A stretch of DNA of 64,000 nucleotides from Torreya grandis (Eukaryota; Streptophyta; Pinopsida; Cupressales; Taxaceae), in the NCBI GenBank assembly GCA_037957365.1, contig JARHVA010001924.1:1116001-1180000 (forward strand), in the 5' to 3' direction. Of the stretch, positions 1-10,770 are shown in pieces. Position numbers and translations under genes: made by a program. The notes under the pieces are model-generated. The model did no database searches and was not told the DNA's origin. It was given only the letters and a program-made list of their open reading frames with translations. How positions within the stretch are numbered: the first letter of the stretch is position 1; every line of letters starts with the position of its first letter.

Positions 1-958
1 ACTAAAATTAATATCCATCAAGGATATATCGAGAAAGATATGATGTAAATTAGGAATGTCAGGCACCACATGAGTGATTGAAAATCCTTAATAGAAATGA
101 GTGGTAATAGACAAATGGGTCAGGCTAAGAACTATCGACATCAAGGACCTAGGACACTCCAACTAGTGAACACAAAGCTTATGATAATAATTACATGGAT
201 CATCCCATGAAATCTATATGCATGAAAATAAAATGGTCCAATCTTACCACAACATGTTCCCCATTCCTTAGGACCCCTAATAGATTCATCGATCTATTAT
301 GAATATTGGGTACCTGTGTGAAAGATAGGTGGTACTAAAATGTAGGAATATATTATGATGTAGTGGTACAATGAGACCTTCTATCCTAGTCTACTATCCT
401 ACCACACCCCAATGGATCTCAGCTTTATCATGAGGCCAACTATGGAGTTTGAACTTTGACTAAGATAGGAGATGTGTCAAACAAAGATCACATATTTTGC
501 TATGATTTAAATTTTAAGATATAATTTTCCTTTTAACATTATATTTTATTATGATATATATTTTAATTATTTTGGTTTTTTCTGTGTTTCCTCCTCTATA
601 AAAATTTATAAATCCAAACATGGGTGAAATAGGTAGCTAACACAAGAGAGCTTACACTCAACCACTAGAAAGGAGAACCTAAATACCATGGTGCCTACAG
701 ACTCTTGAAATTACCCACATGTAAGTGTGTAATCTCAAAACTGACCTATGTGTGCCTCAAGTGAAAGGAAAGAATGGATAGGTGGAGATCATGGAAAAAC
801 CATCCATGTAATAAGTGATACAATGAAGATTATGCTCATAGTTGATCACAAGGAGAGAAAGCAATGCTTTGAAAGTTATGGGGCTATGATATGATATTAA
901 TTTCACTATGGAATCCATATTAACCTAGAAGGGATTGAGAAAAAGTACTAATGAAAGT
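1..958. other. AT-rich spacer, no gene seen
   Basis: No credible coding frame is visible on either strand, and no LTR ends, tRNA or motif stands out. A TATA-like run lies near 595-612 (ctctataaaaatttataa) but nothing downstream resembles a transcription unit. The sequence ends at the AATAG target site of Copia element A, so it is pre-insertion host DNA, most likely older decayed repeat. Confidence 0.5.
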
Positions 959-963
959 AATAG

Positions 964-2145
964 TGTTGGGAAATAACGGAAGCACACAATTGATTGCCAT
1001 ACACAAGCAACTCACATGCGGAATTAAACCAGAATCACAAGTAACTAGAATTCGTAAATAACACAGAATATGAGAGACAATACACAACTTGTATTAAAAC
1101 TCTTCTAGAAGGAAATACAACAAAGAAGATTGCCACAGTTCTTCTTCCTTACACACCTCTAGGGCTCCCACACCTCTAGGGCATAAACAGTAAATCTTCA
1201 CTCAAAGCTCTCTCTCTTATGGTCCCAACACACAGCTCAAACACATAGTTGGTGTTCACCTCCAACCAATCATTATCCACTACTGCCAGTACCCAAGTGC
1301 TCCACACACTCCACAAGTGCTCCACGCACTCCAAGTACACAAACATACTTCAAGGATATCTCCCCTGAACTGCAACAACCTACAACCCAACTGATCTCAC
1401 TTATGGAAGGAACTACCTTGCCTTCCTCTTTGCTCTCTTTCTGAGTACACACTGTACTCCAAGTAGATCCTGCCTGATCCTGCTCCCTATTGTGTTGCTG
1501 TCCTCCCTGATCTTACACACCTGCAAATCAATCTGGTTCTGCACACCTGCAAACCTAGATCATGCACACACATACACCTGCAAATCAATGATCTTACTTA
1601 CCATGTAGATCTCCTAATGTAGCCATGCACACATGTTGACCAAGATCCTACACCCCTGAAGAATCCTGTTGATTCTCTAAAACCAGCACCCACACTTGGT
1701 ACTATTGTGGAACTAGGAGGAACACCCTTGCTCACCTCACACACAAAAGGAGCTAACTTTGCTCAACTCAAACTAGAACACTTTACAATATAGCCTATGA
1801 GTCTCTTAAATAGATCTCATGCAAACAATAATTAGACATCTAATTACAATAATTAAATCCACAACTTCTAGTCTAAATTTGGCTCTTGACATGCAAACAC
1901 TTGGTTCGTTAACTAACTACCCATAAAACTTGCAATTCTGAACCACATAGGCGACCGACATCGGTCCCTGTCTGCCTGGAGGTGATTGACGTCAGTTGAT
2001 CCTTGATTGACGTCAGTTGCTTCTCTTCACTAATCTGACTGACGTCAGTTGATCAGACCGATGCTGGTTGCTCTGCAACTCAACAACCTTCAGCAACCTC
2101 CTCCCCTATTTACATTAGTGAAGCTTTTAGCTCCATAACCTAACG
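964..2145 (-). repeat. Element A, 3' LTR (left copy)
   Basis: On the plus strand it starts TGTTGGG and ends CCTAACG, where the right copy ends CCTAACA, so the last base is mutated. It aligns along its length with 4234-5423. Two internal differences are clear: two copies of a 20-bp unit near 1293-1332 against four in the right copy, and a five-site GACGTC-type cluster at 1957-2065 against four sites in the right copy. Confidence 0.92.
1957..2065 (-). promoter_or_regulatory. GACGTC palindrome cluster in U3 of element A 3' LTR
   Basis: Five related six-base cores start at 1957 (GACATC), 1988, 2009, 2041 (all GACGTC within TGACGTCA) and 2060 (GATGCT). Successive distances are 31, 21, 32 and 19 bp. 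TGACGTCA and GACGTC are classic ACGT-core sites bound by plant bZIP factors (established knowledge); a regulatory role here is inferred. In element orientation the cluster lies about 85-190 bp inside the LTR start. Confidence 0.55.
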
Positions 2146-2160
2146 ATCTCCCACTTGGAG
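2146..2160 (-). other. Polypurine tract, element A
   Basis: Read on the minus strand this is a short purine-rich run containing AAGTGGGAGAT directly abutting the 3' LTR. The same motif occupies the same position in element B (18703-18717) and element C (29942-29956). It primes plus-strand DNA synthesis in LTR retrotransposons (established). Confidence 0.85.
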
Positions 2161-3150
2161 ATAAATAGCTACACTATACCTATAATTGTACCCCGTCTAA
2201 TCTATTTCCTGGCTTGTATCCCTCTTCAAGATCAATCTTGAAGACCAACCACCATACAACCTATGGTGCACCTCCTGTCATCCAAGTAACCTACCGCATC
2301 CACATCTACAAACACATGTAGAAAAGAACTTGACCCTGTATAGCATGTCGACCTGCTATTGGTCCCTCTCAAATACCTGAGAATCCACTGAACTGCCCTC
2401 CAGTGCTTCTTTCTCAGATCAGTTCCAAACTTTCTGACAACACCTACTGCTTGGGCAAACTTAGGTCTGTACCAGACCTCATGTGATTATAGACATTGAA
2501 CTATCCAGCCCTTAGTGTGCTCTGGTTCTGCATCCTAAACCTTGCCAACACCTAATTCACATCAGCTTCCACTAGAGACAAAATCACCCTATGATCTTCC
2601 ATGTCTCTCATGCCAAAGAATTTCCCTGCTCCAAATTCCTCATGACATGCCACTGAACTAACCTTACCCTTAGCTCAGCAAAACCCTGTATGTCTGAACC
2701 TGCACCAAGCTCATCCTCCATATACAAAAATAGGATAATGTTGTGACCATCATCCACCTGGTAAGACAAACACAATGGTTAAACTGACATTGACTAAAGC
2801 CCTGCTTTGTCATCCACATGGTACCACCTATCATCCCTATACCACTATCCTGCAGCTACCTCAAGACCATATGACCTGGCCTTTCATCTCACGTGTCCAT
2901 TCTCTCTATTCTTTAACTAAGGTATCCATTCATCTATGTGCTTTCATACAGGCTAGCAACCCTACCAAATCCCCCATTTGGTTTTGCATCCTATTCCTAC
3001 CATGCTCCCACTATTTCTTAGATCCTTCTTGCTCTGTAGTCAATAACTTGTATAAAGAAGAGGAATAATAAATTTGAGGCTTACTTACCACCTTCAGTCC
3101 TCCATATGGGCATTTGAGACTCCTTGACAGCTTGTTATCCACCCAAAATC
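2161..3150 (-). pseudogene. Reverse transcriptase/RNase H relic, element A
   Basis: No open frame remains, but short stretches match element B (18720-19650) and, through it, element C. Around 2455-2490 the minus strand still resembles the RT-RNase H junction that in C reads MVCTRLDIAQAVGVV. The segment next to the polypurine tract resembles C just past the RNase H stop codon. It is a deleted, decayed pol remnant and makes no protein. Confidence 0.6.
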
Positions 3151-3156
3151 CATTAT

Positions 3157-3420
3157 GGTGACCGACCTCAGTCACCACACAGTCTGCATCCGACTGACGT
3201 TGGTTCCCATGTGCCTATCTTGACTACTAACTCTATCAATGTTAGTGTCCCTATTGCTAATGTCGATCCTCCTAATCGACGTCAGTCTTACCTATTGTTG
3301 ACGTTGGTCCCTTTGACCGACGTCAATCTTACCCTGCCCGACATCATCAGCTTCGGTCTGCACATGACCGACATCGGCACCTATCTGTTCAACATTGGTT
3401 CTTCTTTACCGACGCTGGTA
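3157..3420 (-). repeat. Internal GACGTC-type palindrome cluster, element A
   Basis: About ten degenerate copies of a GACGTC-centred palindrome, with clear cores at 3164, 3196, 3278, 3300, 3319, 3340, 3370, 3391 and 3411, mostly about 20 or about 30 bp apart. It occupies the same place as the clusters at 19694-19876 in B and 28056-28197 in C, between the integrase end and the reverse transcriptase start. Many variants differ by C-to-T or G-to-A at the CpG. Confidence 0.75.
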
Positions 3421-3561
3421 CCTATGTTTGCCTGTGAGTGATGACTTTTTACCTGTGATCTTTCTTTGAATCAAATCCCTGTCCAAACTGCTCTACTCAG
3501 AATTATCCAACCCCATCCACTAGTCTCTATCTATCATCTCCTCCAAGAACACCAAGGCTTT

Positions 3562-3966
3562 CTAGTTCTTAAGCCTATCAAATACATCTGACTTCCTCTT
3601 AAGAACATGCATCTCCTTCTTGCTCATGTGACCAAGCCTACAAAGCCACATCTCTGAAATAGAATAAGAATCAATAATATAAGCAAGTAGATAAAGAGTA
3701 CCTGCTTTCTTACCACCAGCTAATTCAAGTGCATTCGTTGTGAGAGCTCTTGTGCATCTCTCATCACCCAACTTTCCTAAAGAAATTAGCCACATCTCCA
3801 AGCTTGGGACCTGCATGACCTCCTTCAACACCCATGTGTTGGCCACCTGCAATTTCAGCTTCACTTCCCCTTTGCCAATTCTTTGACAAGGCTCACTAGC
3901 TCCTCTCCTTGGGGCTGCATGGAAAGAGGCAACATAATCTATTAACCAAGATTTAACTTTATCCAA
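3562..3966 (-). pseudogene. Truncated Copia protease/gag-pre-integrase, element A
   Basis: A 134-codon open stretch covering the protease tail and the gag-pre-integrase segment. It carries GKGEVKLKLQ, the WVLKEVMQVPSL block and the CRLGHMSKKEM motif typical of the Copia pre-integrase domain, all matching elements B and C. The protease active-site D-S-G-A is not preserved: the frame reads YVASFHAAP where B reads DSGASFHASP. It ends a few residues past the pre-integrase motif at the same junction seen in B (SDV.D), so integrase was removed in a shared ancestor. A functional product is unlikely. Confidence 0.8.
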
Positions 3967-4217
3967 GAAACATCCCAGAGCATCCTATGCAACAACACCT
4001 ACAACATCTGCTTCTTCAGTTCCTTCATGTTGATCTTCCACAAACCAGCAATTTTCTTTTCTCTGCTCTTTCTTTCCATAGGACTGTAATTAACCATTCG
4101 TGCTTTTCAATTCCTCCATTCTTAGCTTACTTTATTTTGCCATTGCTCTACTCCCACTCAATCAAAAACCCCTGAGAGTGACCTATAATCAAACACAAAC
4201 CTGCTCCCTGTAACCTT
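3967..4217 (-). pseudogene. Residual gag N-terminus and leader, element A
   Basis: Comparison with B shows the sequence jumping from near the zinc knuckle (about 4080) straight to the first dozen gag codons (about 4090-4155) and the leader. Roughly 650 bp of gag are missing relative to B. No intact frame joins these parts. Confidence 0.65.
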
Positions 4218-4230
4218 AGCTCTGATACCA
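4218..4230 (-). other. Primer binding site (initiator Met tRNA), element A
   Basis: The minus strand reads TGGTATCAGAGCT, the standard plant Copia primer site complementary to the 3' end of initiator methionine tRNA, three bases inside the 5' LTR. This fixes the element's orientation as minus. Confidence 0.92.
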
Positions 4231-4233
4231 CTT

Positions 4234-5423
4234 TGTTGGGAAATAACAGAAGCACATAATTGATTACCATACACAAGCAACTCACATGTAGAATTAAACT
4301 AGAATCACAAGTAACTAGAATTCAAAAATAACACAGAATATGAGAGACAATACACAACTTGTATTAAAACTCTTCTAGAAGGAAATACAATAAAGAAGAT
4401 TGCCACAGTTCTTCTTTCTTACACACCTCTAGGGCTCCCACACCTCTAGGGCATAAATAGTAAATCTTCCCTCAAATCTCTCTCTCTTACGGTCCCAACA
4501 CACAACTCAAACACAGAGTTGGTGTTCACCTCCAACCAGTCAGTATCCACTACTGCCAGTACCCAAGTGCTCCATGCACTCCACAAGTGCTCCACACACT
4601 CCACAAGTGCTCCACGCACTCCACAAGTGCTCCACGCACTCCAAGTACACAAACATACTTCAAGTATATCTCCCCTAAACTACAACAACCTGTAACCCAA
4701 CTAATCTCACTTATGGAAGGAACTACCTTGCCTTCCTCTTTGCTCTCTTTTTGAGTACACACTGTACTCCAAGTAGATCCTACCTGATCCTGCTCCCTGT
4801 TGTGTTACTGTCCTCCCTGATCTTGCACACCTATAAATCAATCTAGTTCTGCACACCTGTAAACCTGGATCATGCACACACATACACCTGTAGATCAATG
4901 ATCTTACTTACCATGTAGATCTCCTAATGTAGCCATGCACACCTGCTGACCAAGATCCTACACCCCTGAAGAATCCTGTTGATTCTCCAAAACCAACACC
5001 CACACTTGGTACTATTGTAGAACTAGGAGGAACACCCTTGCTCACCTCACACACAAAAGGAGCTAACTTTTCTCAACTCAAACTAGATCACTTTACAATA
5101 TAGCCTATGATTCTCTTAAATAGATCTCATGCAAACAATAATTAGACATCTTATTACAATAATTAGATCCATAGCTTCTAGTCTAAATTTGGCTCTTGAC
5201 ATGCAAACACTTGGTTCGTTAACTAATTGCCTGTAAAACTTGCAATTCTGAACCGCACAGGCGACCGACGTCGGTCCCTGTCTGCCTGGAGGTGACTGAC
5301 GTCAGCCGATCCCTGACTGATGTCGGTTGATCAGAATGACACCAGTTTCTCTACAGCTTAGCAACCTTCAGTAACCTCCTCCCCTATTTACATCAGTGAA
5401 GCTTTTAGCTCCACAACCTAACA
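4234..5423 (-). repeat. Element A, 5' LTR (right copy)
   Basis: Begins TGTTGGG and ends CCTAACA on the plus strand, the inverse-complement ends expected of an LTR. It matches the left LTR apart from scattered, mainly transition differences, extra 20-bp tandem units (4563-4642) and loss of one palindrome unit. The remaining palindrome cores start at 5267, 5298, 5319 and 5338, spaced 31, 21 and 19 bp. Confidence 0.92.
4563..4642. repeat. 20-bp minisatellite, four units
   Basis: Four nearly identical 20-bp units (CAAGTGCTCCACGCACTCCA, with T/C and A/G variants). The other LTR of the same element has two units (1293-1332), so two units were gained here or lost there after insertion. Confidence 0.85.
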
Positions 5424-5428
5424 AATAG

Positions 5429-5548
5429 TCATCCCAAAAGAGGGGGAAACTAGATGATCATCTCAAAACTAGGAAGTAAATCATCATCCCAAAAGAGGGT
5501 TAAATTAAATAGGGGCCAAATAATCACAAATAAACTAAGGAAAATAAT
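5429..5548. other. Host repeat spacer between A and the LINE
   Basis: Contains two imperfect copies of CATCCCAAAAGAGGG (about 5431 and 5487). A third variant sits on the far side of the LINE insertion at about 7846, showing that both flanks belong to one older sequence interrupted by the LINE. Confidence 0.55.
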
Positions 5549-5564
5549 GATGAAAAGTGATAAG

Positions 5565-7724
5565 AATTCCAAAATGTTAATGAGTTAATAATAATATTGA
5601 AATGGTTTTGGTCACATATTTTTGAATGATGATGGTGATAACTAGAGGAGGGTAGGTGAAAGGTGATGGGCAGGCACCAACCTTTGATATGTGATTGGTA
5701 GCAATAGTAGTAGTGGAGGTATTGGGAGTGAGTGGGTAGGGGTGAAGGAGAGCAAGGGTACAGGAGCTAGTGTAGAAAAAGGGTCAAGAAGGAAAAGCTA
5801 TCAAAAAAGGGTCAGTATTTTGGGTGTGCCTAGGGGAGTAGGGGTTAGTAGAAAGGCTAAATTTGGGTAGGGGATGGAAGAATAAAAAATTTAAAGACTA
5901 TGTTGGTTTTTCTACTTCATAATTTGTTTAAACTAATGTGCCTTTTGAATAATTTTTAGGGTTAGATAAGTTAGGTATGGATAGAGGCCTGTCTAATGAA
6001 GGCTACTCTCTAGGGAAGTGGGTGCCTAAAGCAATAATAGAGGTAGCTAGGGTTTCCTCCAAGGCATCAATGTATTCTAGCTATGTTAATGTCTCAAACC
6101 CTTTCCATACATGTGGAGCTTTTTGAAAAGAGCTTATTCTTAGAGATGAGCCTATCTTAGATCCTATTTTGATTTACATAAGCTAGATTCCACTAGAAAA
6201 GCTTTTTGATAAGGATAAATAAGTCATGGAGGGTTCTAAGGGGTAAAAAAAGCAAAACCTACTCAAAAAGAAACCCTAAAAATGGATATCTTAGGTCATA
6301 TCCCTTTTATTTTTTCTGACACTCATCATATTCTATAAATTTTAGATGTAGCACTTTCAGTGATAGGTTTGGAAAGAGAGTACAAGTATTTGATTTTTAG
6401 ATGTGTAGGGAACCAACCTTCCTTTGAAATTATTTTAGTATGGTCACAGGGAACCTAGACTACATTAAAATCTCCTTCTCTTTCAATGTTGTTAAATGGT
6501 TTCTTTCTACTTATGTTTCAATCCTTAGAGGATAGATATTTTGATTGGTCAAATGGGCCATGGTTTGTTGATAAATAGGGGGTGTTTTTGTGTCCTTGGG
6601 CTCTCTTTTTTATCCAGTTGATTGAGTTATCTTGAAAGCCTTGGTATGGGTTAGATTTTATAATCTCCCCTTAGCCATGCATGATCTTGATATTCTCAAG
6701 AAGTTGATTAGTAAGTTGAAATTTTAAAAAAAAATTGATGAATCCATTGAGTCTAATCTGAGCTATATCAGGGTGTGAGTTTGGTGGATTTAGCCAAACC
6801 TCTACATCATTCTATTCAAATTTTATCCTCCCATGGGGTATGGACCCAATTTATTATTTTTTAAGGTCTTCGCTTTACATGTTTCAAATGTAATCAAGAT
6901 AATCATAATATTGCTTCATGTCCCAAGAAAGGTTTTAAAGGATATCAAACAATGCTCTTGAATAAATGGATCAGAAAGGTTGGTTGTTTGAATCAAGCTT
7001 TGGTTCATAGAATGCAATTCCATTCAAAATCCACTTTGGTTGAGGTTCCATCTTTAGTAGTTGTTCAATAAGTTTAAGATAGCCCTCAGAAGGGTGAGGT
7101 TTTAGTGGTAGTAGAAGATCATATCAATTTGGAGGTAGGGTAGCCTTACTCTCCCTTTCTGTAAGGGGAAGCAACTATTGATAAATATGAGCTAGAGGGT
7201 GTTGACAAAGTTTCTCCACTTATGAATCATTCTTAGTAGAACGAAGTCTCAGAAGAAGAAGAGTTGGTTAGTGGGGTGATTTTTCCATAGCTCAATGGCT
7301 TAGTGATTTAAAGACTCCTAATTGAATCAAGAAGGAAAAAGAGGTAGGAAAATAGAAGAAAAAAAGGCTACAACTTGATGTTAAAAATTCCATTAATGGT
7401 GGTACTCAATAAATAATGGAATATTTACTCTCTAATAGGGATAGGCATTTGTTGGAAACAAAAGGTTGATTCAATGGTTGGGCTCATTATGTTTTCAAGA
7501 AATTTTTTTAGTGGTTTCTATTTTTGGCCTTATAGTATGTTTAGATTTAAATTTCTAGTTAGGTTCTTAGTTTTTAGCTTTGTATCTTCCTTAATTCACA
7601 AAGGTTTTCTAGATTGTAGTATTTATGATCTAGATCTCATATTAACATTTTTGAGAGATTGGGCCTCTTGTTGTGCCCCATAACTAGTTTAGGTTCTAGT
7701 AAAAATCTAATATCAATAAAAAAG
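5565..7724 (+). mobile_element. LINE-type (L1-like) ORF1-only retroposon
   Basis: Flanked by a perfect 16-bp direct repeat GATGAAAAGTGATAAG at 5549-5564 and 7725-7740, and ending in a short A-rich tail (TATCAATAAAAAAGG). Both are hallmarks of target-primed insertion. Inside lies a decayed ORF1 with a DUF4283-like block and a CCHC zinc knuckle. I see no endonuclease or reverse transcriptase, so it is an ORF1-only derivative or an internally deleted copy. It inserted into the older repeat that also hosts element A. Confidence 0.8.
5977..7410 (+). pseudogene. L1-like ORF1 (DUF4283 plus zinc knuckle), decayed
   Basis: Translation from the ATG at 5977 gives MDRGLSNEGYSLGKWVPKA and then runs into many stops and frame changes. 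A DUF4283-like block covers about 6320-6840 (SNGPWFVDK then GVFLCPWALFF, then VWVRFYNLPLAMHDL). It is followed by a CX2CX4HX4C knuckle (CFKCNQDNHNIASC) at about 6880-6924. A Lys/Arg-rich C-terminal region (about 7325-7370) precedes the end. Plant L1 ORF1 proteins have this order and bind the element's RNA (established). This copy is broken. Confidence 0.75.
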
Positions 7725-7740
7725 GATGAAAAGTGATAAG

Positions 7741-8279
7741 TGAAAAACCCAAAGGTGTTACCTAAGCTCTATAGGATAAACAAAGGCCAAAAGTAAAAAT
7801 ACCAAAGAATAAAAAGTAACTAATGGTGTAATTAAATCATCCCAAAAGAGAGGTGAAAATAAATGAAATGTATAAAATTAAGGAAACTTGAGACATAATA
7901 ACAAGAAAAATATATGATAATGACTATATCAGTGAAGAGTGTGTGGAATGCTAGTGTATGTGTCTTGGAAAGTTTTTTAAAGTTGAATTTGTTTATTTGT
8001 GAGATATGAAATGTTCTCCATTACTTCCCCATGGTAAAGATGATATATCAATAAGCAAATAGAATAATTATAGGCATATGAATATTCCCAAAAATCATGC
8101 ATAAGACCAAAGATGGGCATCACAAGATGCCCCAATTTATGGGATATAGGTGGATTGGAGTTAACCTCAAGATTGACAGGCCTAGGAATGATGTCAAGAT
8201 CTGTGTAAATCTATGTTACAACAATAAATGTGGCATCTAAATTAATTTTAATATCTTTGGGAGGTGATATAATATTTTA
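7741..8279. other. AT-rich spacer
   Basis: No coding frame or RNA gene seen. It contains a CATCCCAAAAGAGAGG copy near 7846 shared with 5429-5548, and continues the older host repeat. Confidence 0.45.
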
Positions 8280-8289
8280 ATGTATGGTA

Positions 8290-8665
8290 TCATCCAAATC
8301 AATATAGTCTGGAGACATAGGATTGAAATTGACTATATTGGCTAGATTAATACAATCTAAAGAAATAGAGTTAAAGTTAATGATATCAATCAAGTCAATA
8401 CAACCTCATAAAATAGGAGTCAATTAAATTATATCTACCAGGTCAACACATCCTAATAGAATAGGAGTGAACTAAAGTATGTTAGTTAGGTCGATACAGT
8501 TTGATGATGATATAGGACTGTAATGAACTATATTGACTTGGTCGATGTAGGCTAGTGAAACAAATAGTCTAGTGAGATATGATTGAGATGGACTATATCA
8601 ACCTAGTCGATGGAGTCTAATGAAATAGAGTGAATTATATTGACACATTTTGGATCATGGTTGAT
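8290..8665. repeat. Degenerate minisatellite, about 49-bp period
   Basis: Six or seven diverged units built around a core like GGTCGATACAGTCTAATGAAATAGGAGTGAA. Corresponding points fall near 8351, 8399, 8446, 8495, 8546 and 8611, so the period is about 48-51 bp with one longer step. Related words (TCGATACAATAC and similar) reappear near 11580-11700. Confidence 0.6.
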
Positions 8666-9400
8666 GTAGTTTGTTTTAGGTAAAATAAATCTATCTTAAA
8701 ATTTTATGTCATGGCCAATACAATTAGCTATAAGATAAAGAATGGTATCAGCACATTCTATGACATGGCCGATGCAATGTGGTTGAAACTAAGTGATATT
8801 AGGTTGGTTGATACCATTTGAAAGAACATATGTTGGTGGTTATTTAGGAGAATAAGAGGTATGATAGTTATGAATATTCATACAAGATCAAATATTGAAA
8901 TCACCTATAATGGGCAAGTTGTTAGGCATTTGAACTAGGCATGTTCCTTAGGTGCATATGACTTAAGATATTGAGGATTGACAAATGCGACCACCTGCTT
9001 AAATTTTTTCATGTTATTTATATTTTCCTCATTATTTGAAGGATTATCAACTATGGTTTGTAAAACATTATTGTGTGAGTTGGAATTGAGAGGGGGTTGA
9101 CATTGATCATTAGTTAGTTAATTTTGATGTGATTATAAATAGTTAGATTGGGCTTGAGATACTTTAGGATAGTATTGATAATGTTATTGTATGAGAGTGT
9201 CAAGATTTAAATGTGGAATAATAAAAGAGATAAGAAGTAATCTTTGAATATCATGATAGTTCTCATGAGAATGACCTATCTTAACATGCTACAAATAAAA
9301 CATGGCATGATTGTACCATTTTGGAAGAGGTTTGAAAGAGTCAAAATTCATGGGTTTAGAAGGTGGGATATTTTAATTGAGTTTATAGAGACTCAAAGGG
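8666..9400. other. AT-rich spacer
   Basis: No supported gene. Short frames on the plus strand here show no recognisable motif. The right end merges into the decayed gag C-terminus on the minus strand. Confidence 0.4.
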
Positions 9401-9409
9401 GGTGGGAAT

Positions 9410-10360
9410 GGGTTTCATTTCTTAGTTTATAATCTCCCTCATTAGGTTGTTGGGGAGGATTTGTTTGAAATGAAGTGGTATCAATGAAATTGGTTGATGA
9501 TTCCCTATGAGATGATTCAAAGTGGCTCATAAGGAAGTCTTTCTTTTTTTCTTGATCAAAGGCCTCTTCTAAAGTTTAAGGGGAAAGAATAAAAACTATT
9601 TATTGAAAAAGGGCTTTAAAATTTGTAACAAAGAGTATGAAAATATTATCATCACTCAAGTTATGGTCCACTTTGTGAGCTAGAGACTTCCAATGTTTGA
9701 TGAAAGTATGAGCAGGTTTGTTAGGAAGTTGCTTAGCATTGATGAAGTTTCTAAGGATATTTCTCAAGAATTCATTATGTTGGAATTCCTTAAAAATAGC
9801 ATTAACTAAATCCTCTAGTTGTGTAATGGAATGTCTAGGAAGTTGATTGTACCATCCTAACACATCTCCAATTAAGGTTTTGTGATATAAGTTTAGTAGA
9901 AGCAAAGGTATTAATAAGTTTGAATCCATTCCTTATAAAGATTTCCAAATATTTTAAGAATGATAGTATTATATTTAGTCCCACATTATTTAATAGTTGG
10001 AAAGACGTTTCCAATGTCTATGGACACAATAAATGGAGTAAAGGTTTGTTTTGAATATTTTAAAACATTTTTTTATGCATAAGAAGTTGAGGGATGATAT
10101 TCACATTGGCATATATAAAAGGAGGAGGAATAAAATTCTAATTTAGTTAAGCCATGATGAATTTAGGTTTATTATATAATTGAAAAATGTGGTTTGGCAT
10201 TTGGATCATTTGATTTCTACTAGAAGCTTGCATAAGGGTCATTTTTTGGACCATTTGTGTAAGGATTTGTGTTGTATATAGAGATGGATTTTGATTAAAA
10301 GAAGTAGGAGGGGGGTTTCCAACATTTTTTTTGGCTACCCAAAGTATCATAGAAGATGAA
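9410..10360 (-). pseudogene. Gypsy-type gag remnant
   Basis: A 109-codon open stretch (9600-9929) has the retrotransposon gag hallmark: GWYNQLPRHSITQLEDLVNA followed by a helix-rich region with NKPAHTFIKHWKSLAH, as in plant Gypsy capsid proteins. The frame continues in decayed form to about 9410 (LEEAFDQEKKKDFL) and an N-terminal piece may lie at 10147-10350. No protease or pol is attached on the downstream side. This is probably a gag-only or heavily deleted Gypsy element on the minus strand. Confidence 0.65.
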
Positions 10361-10747
10361 TGAATATTATTAATACCATTGTTATTGTTTGGAGTTTAAA
10401 TTGTGTTGTCATCAAGGTTATTAATAATTTGGGAGGATTTATCTAGATCTACATTTTGATTTATTTCAACCAAGTTACATTGTGATGTGATAATACTTGG
10501 TTTTTTTCCTATCAGTGTAGCAATAGGATTATGAATATTAGTTTTAATAGGTGGAATGTAATGTGATTTTGTAACTATTGATATGGAGTTGTTGATGAGT
10601 TTACAGATAAATGTATTAGGCTACCCAATATAGTCAAATTATCAAAGATATATTGGCTTGAAAAATATTGCTGCCAATTTAAAAAAAGGAATAAATTGAA
10701 TATGAGAAATTAAAATATGAAGACAATCTAACTGACGATGTCATGGG

Positions 10748-10770
10748 ATTCACATCGAGTTCACCAAAAT
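10748..10770 (-). other. Possible LTR/primer-site junction of the Gypsy gag remnant
   Basis: On the minus strand an ATGCATACA end is followed within three bases by TGGTGAACTCGATGTGAA, the layout expected of an LTR end plus primer site just upstream of the gag at 9.4-10.4 kb. I did not identify the tRNA and found no partner LTR, so this is tentative. Confidence 0.3.

Larger units (their letters stand above)
964..5423 (-). mobile_element. Element A: non-autonomous Copia LTR retrotransposon
   Basis: A complete insertion bounded by two LTRs (964-2145 and 4234-5423) and a perfect 5-bp target duplication, AATAG, at 959-963 and 5424-5428. On the minus strand it reads 5' LTR, primer site for initiator Met tRNA (4218-4230), a shortened gag-protease, a CpG palindrome cluster, reverse transcriptase and RNase H relics, polypurine tract, 3' LTR. 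Integrase is absent, reverse transcriptase is reduced to scraps, and the middle of gag is also missing compared with element B. It shares LTR ends, primer site and polypurine tract with B and C, so it belongs to one Copia lineage. It could only have moved using proteins made elsewhere. The internal region is about 2.1 kb. Confidence 0.93.

Noticed and set aside
7474..7683. Phe-rich 69-codon frame suggesting a membrane protein
   Set aside because: It lies in the 3' end of the LINE-type retroposon, has no homology I recognise, and AT-rich DNA commonly gives Phe/Leu-rich frames.
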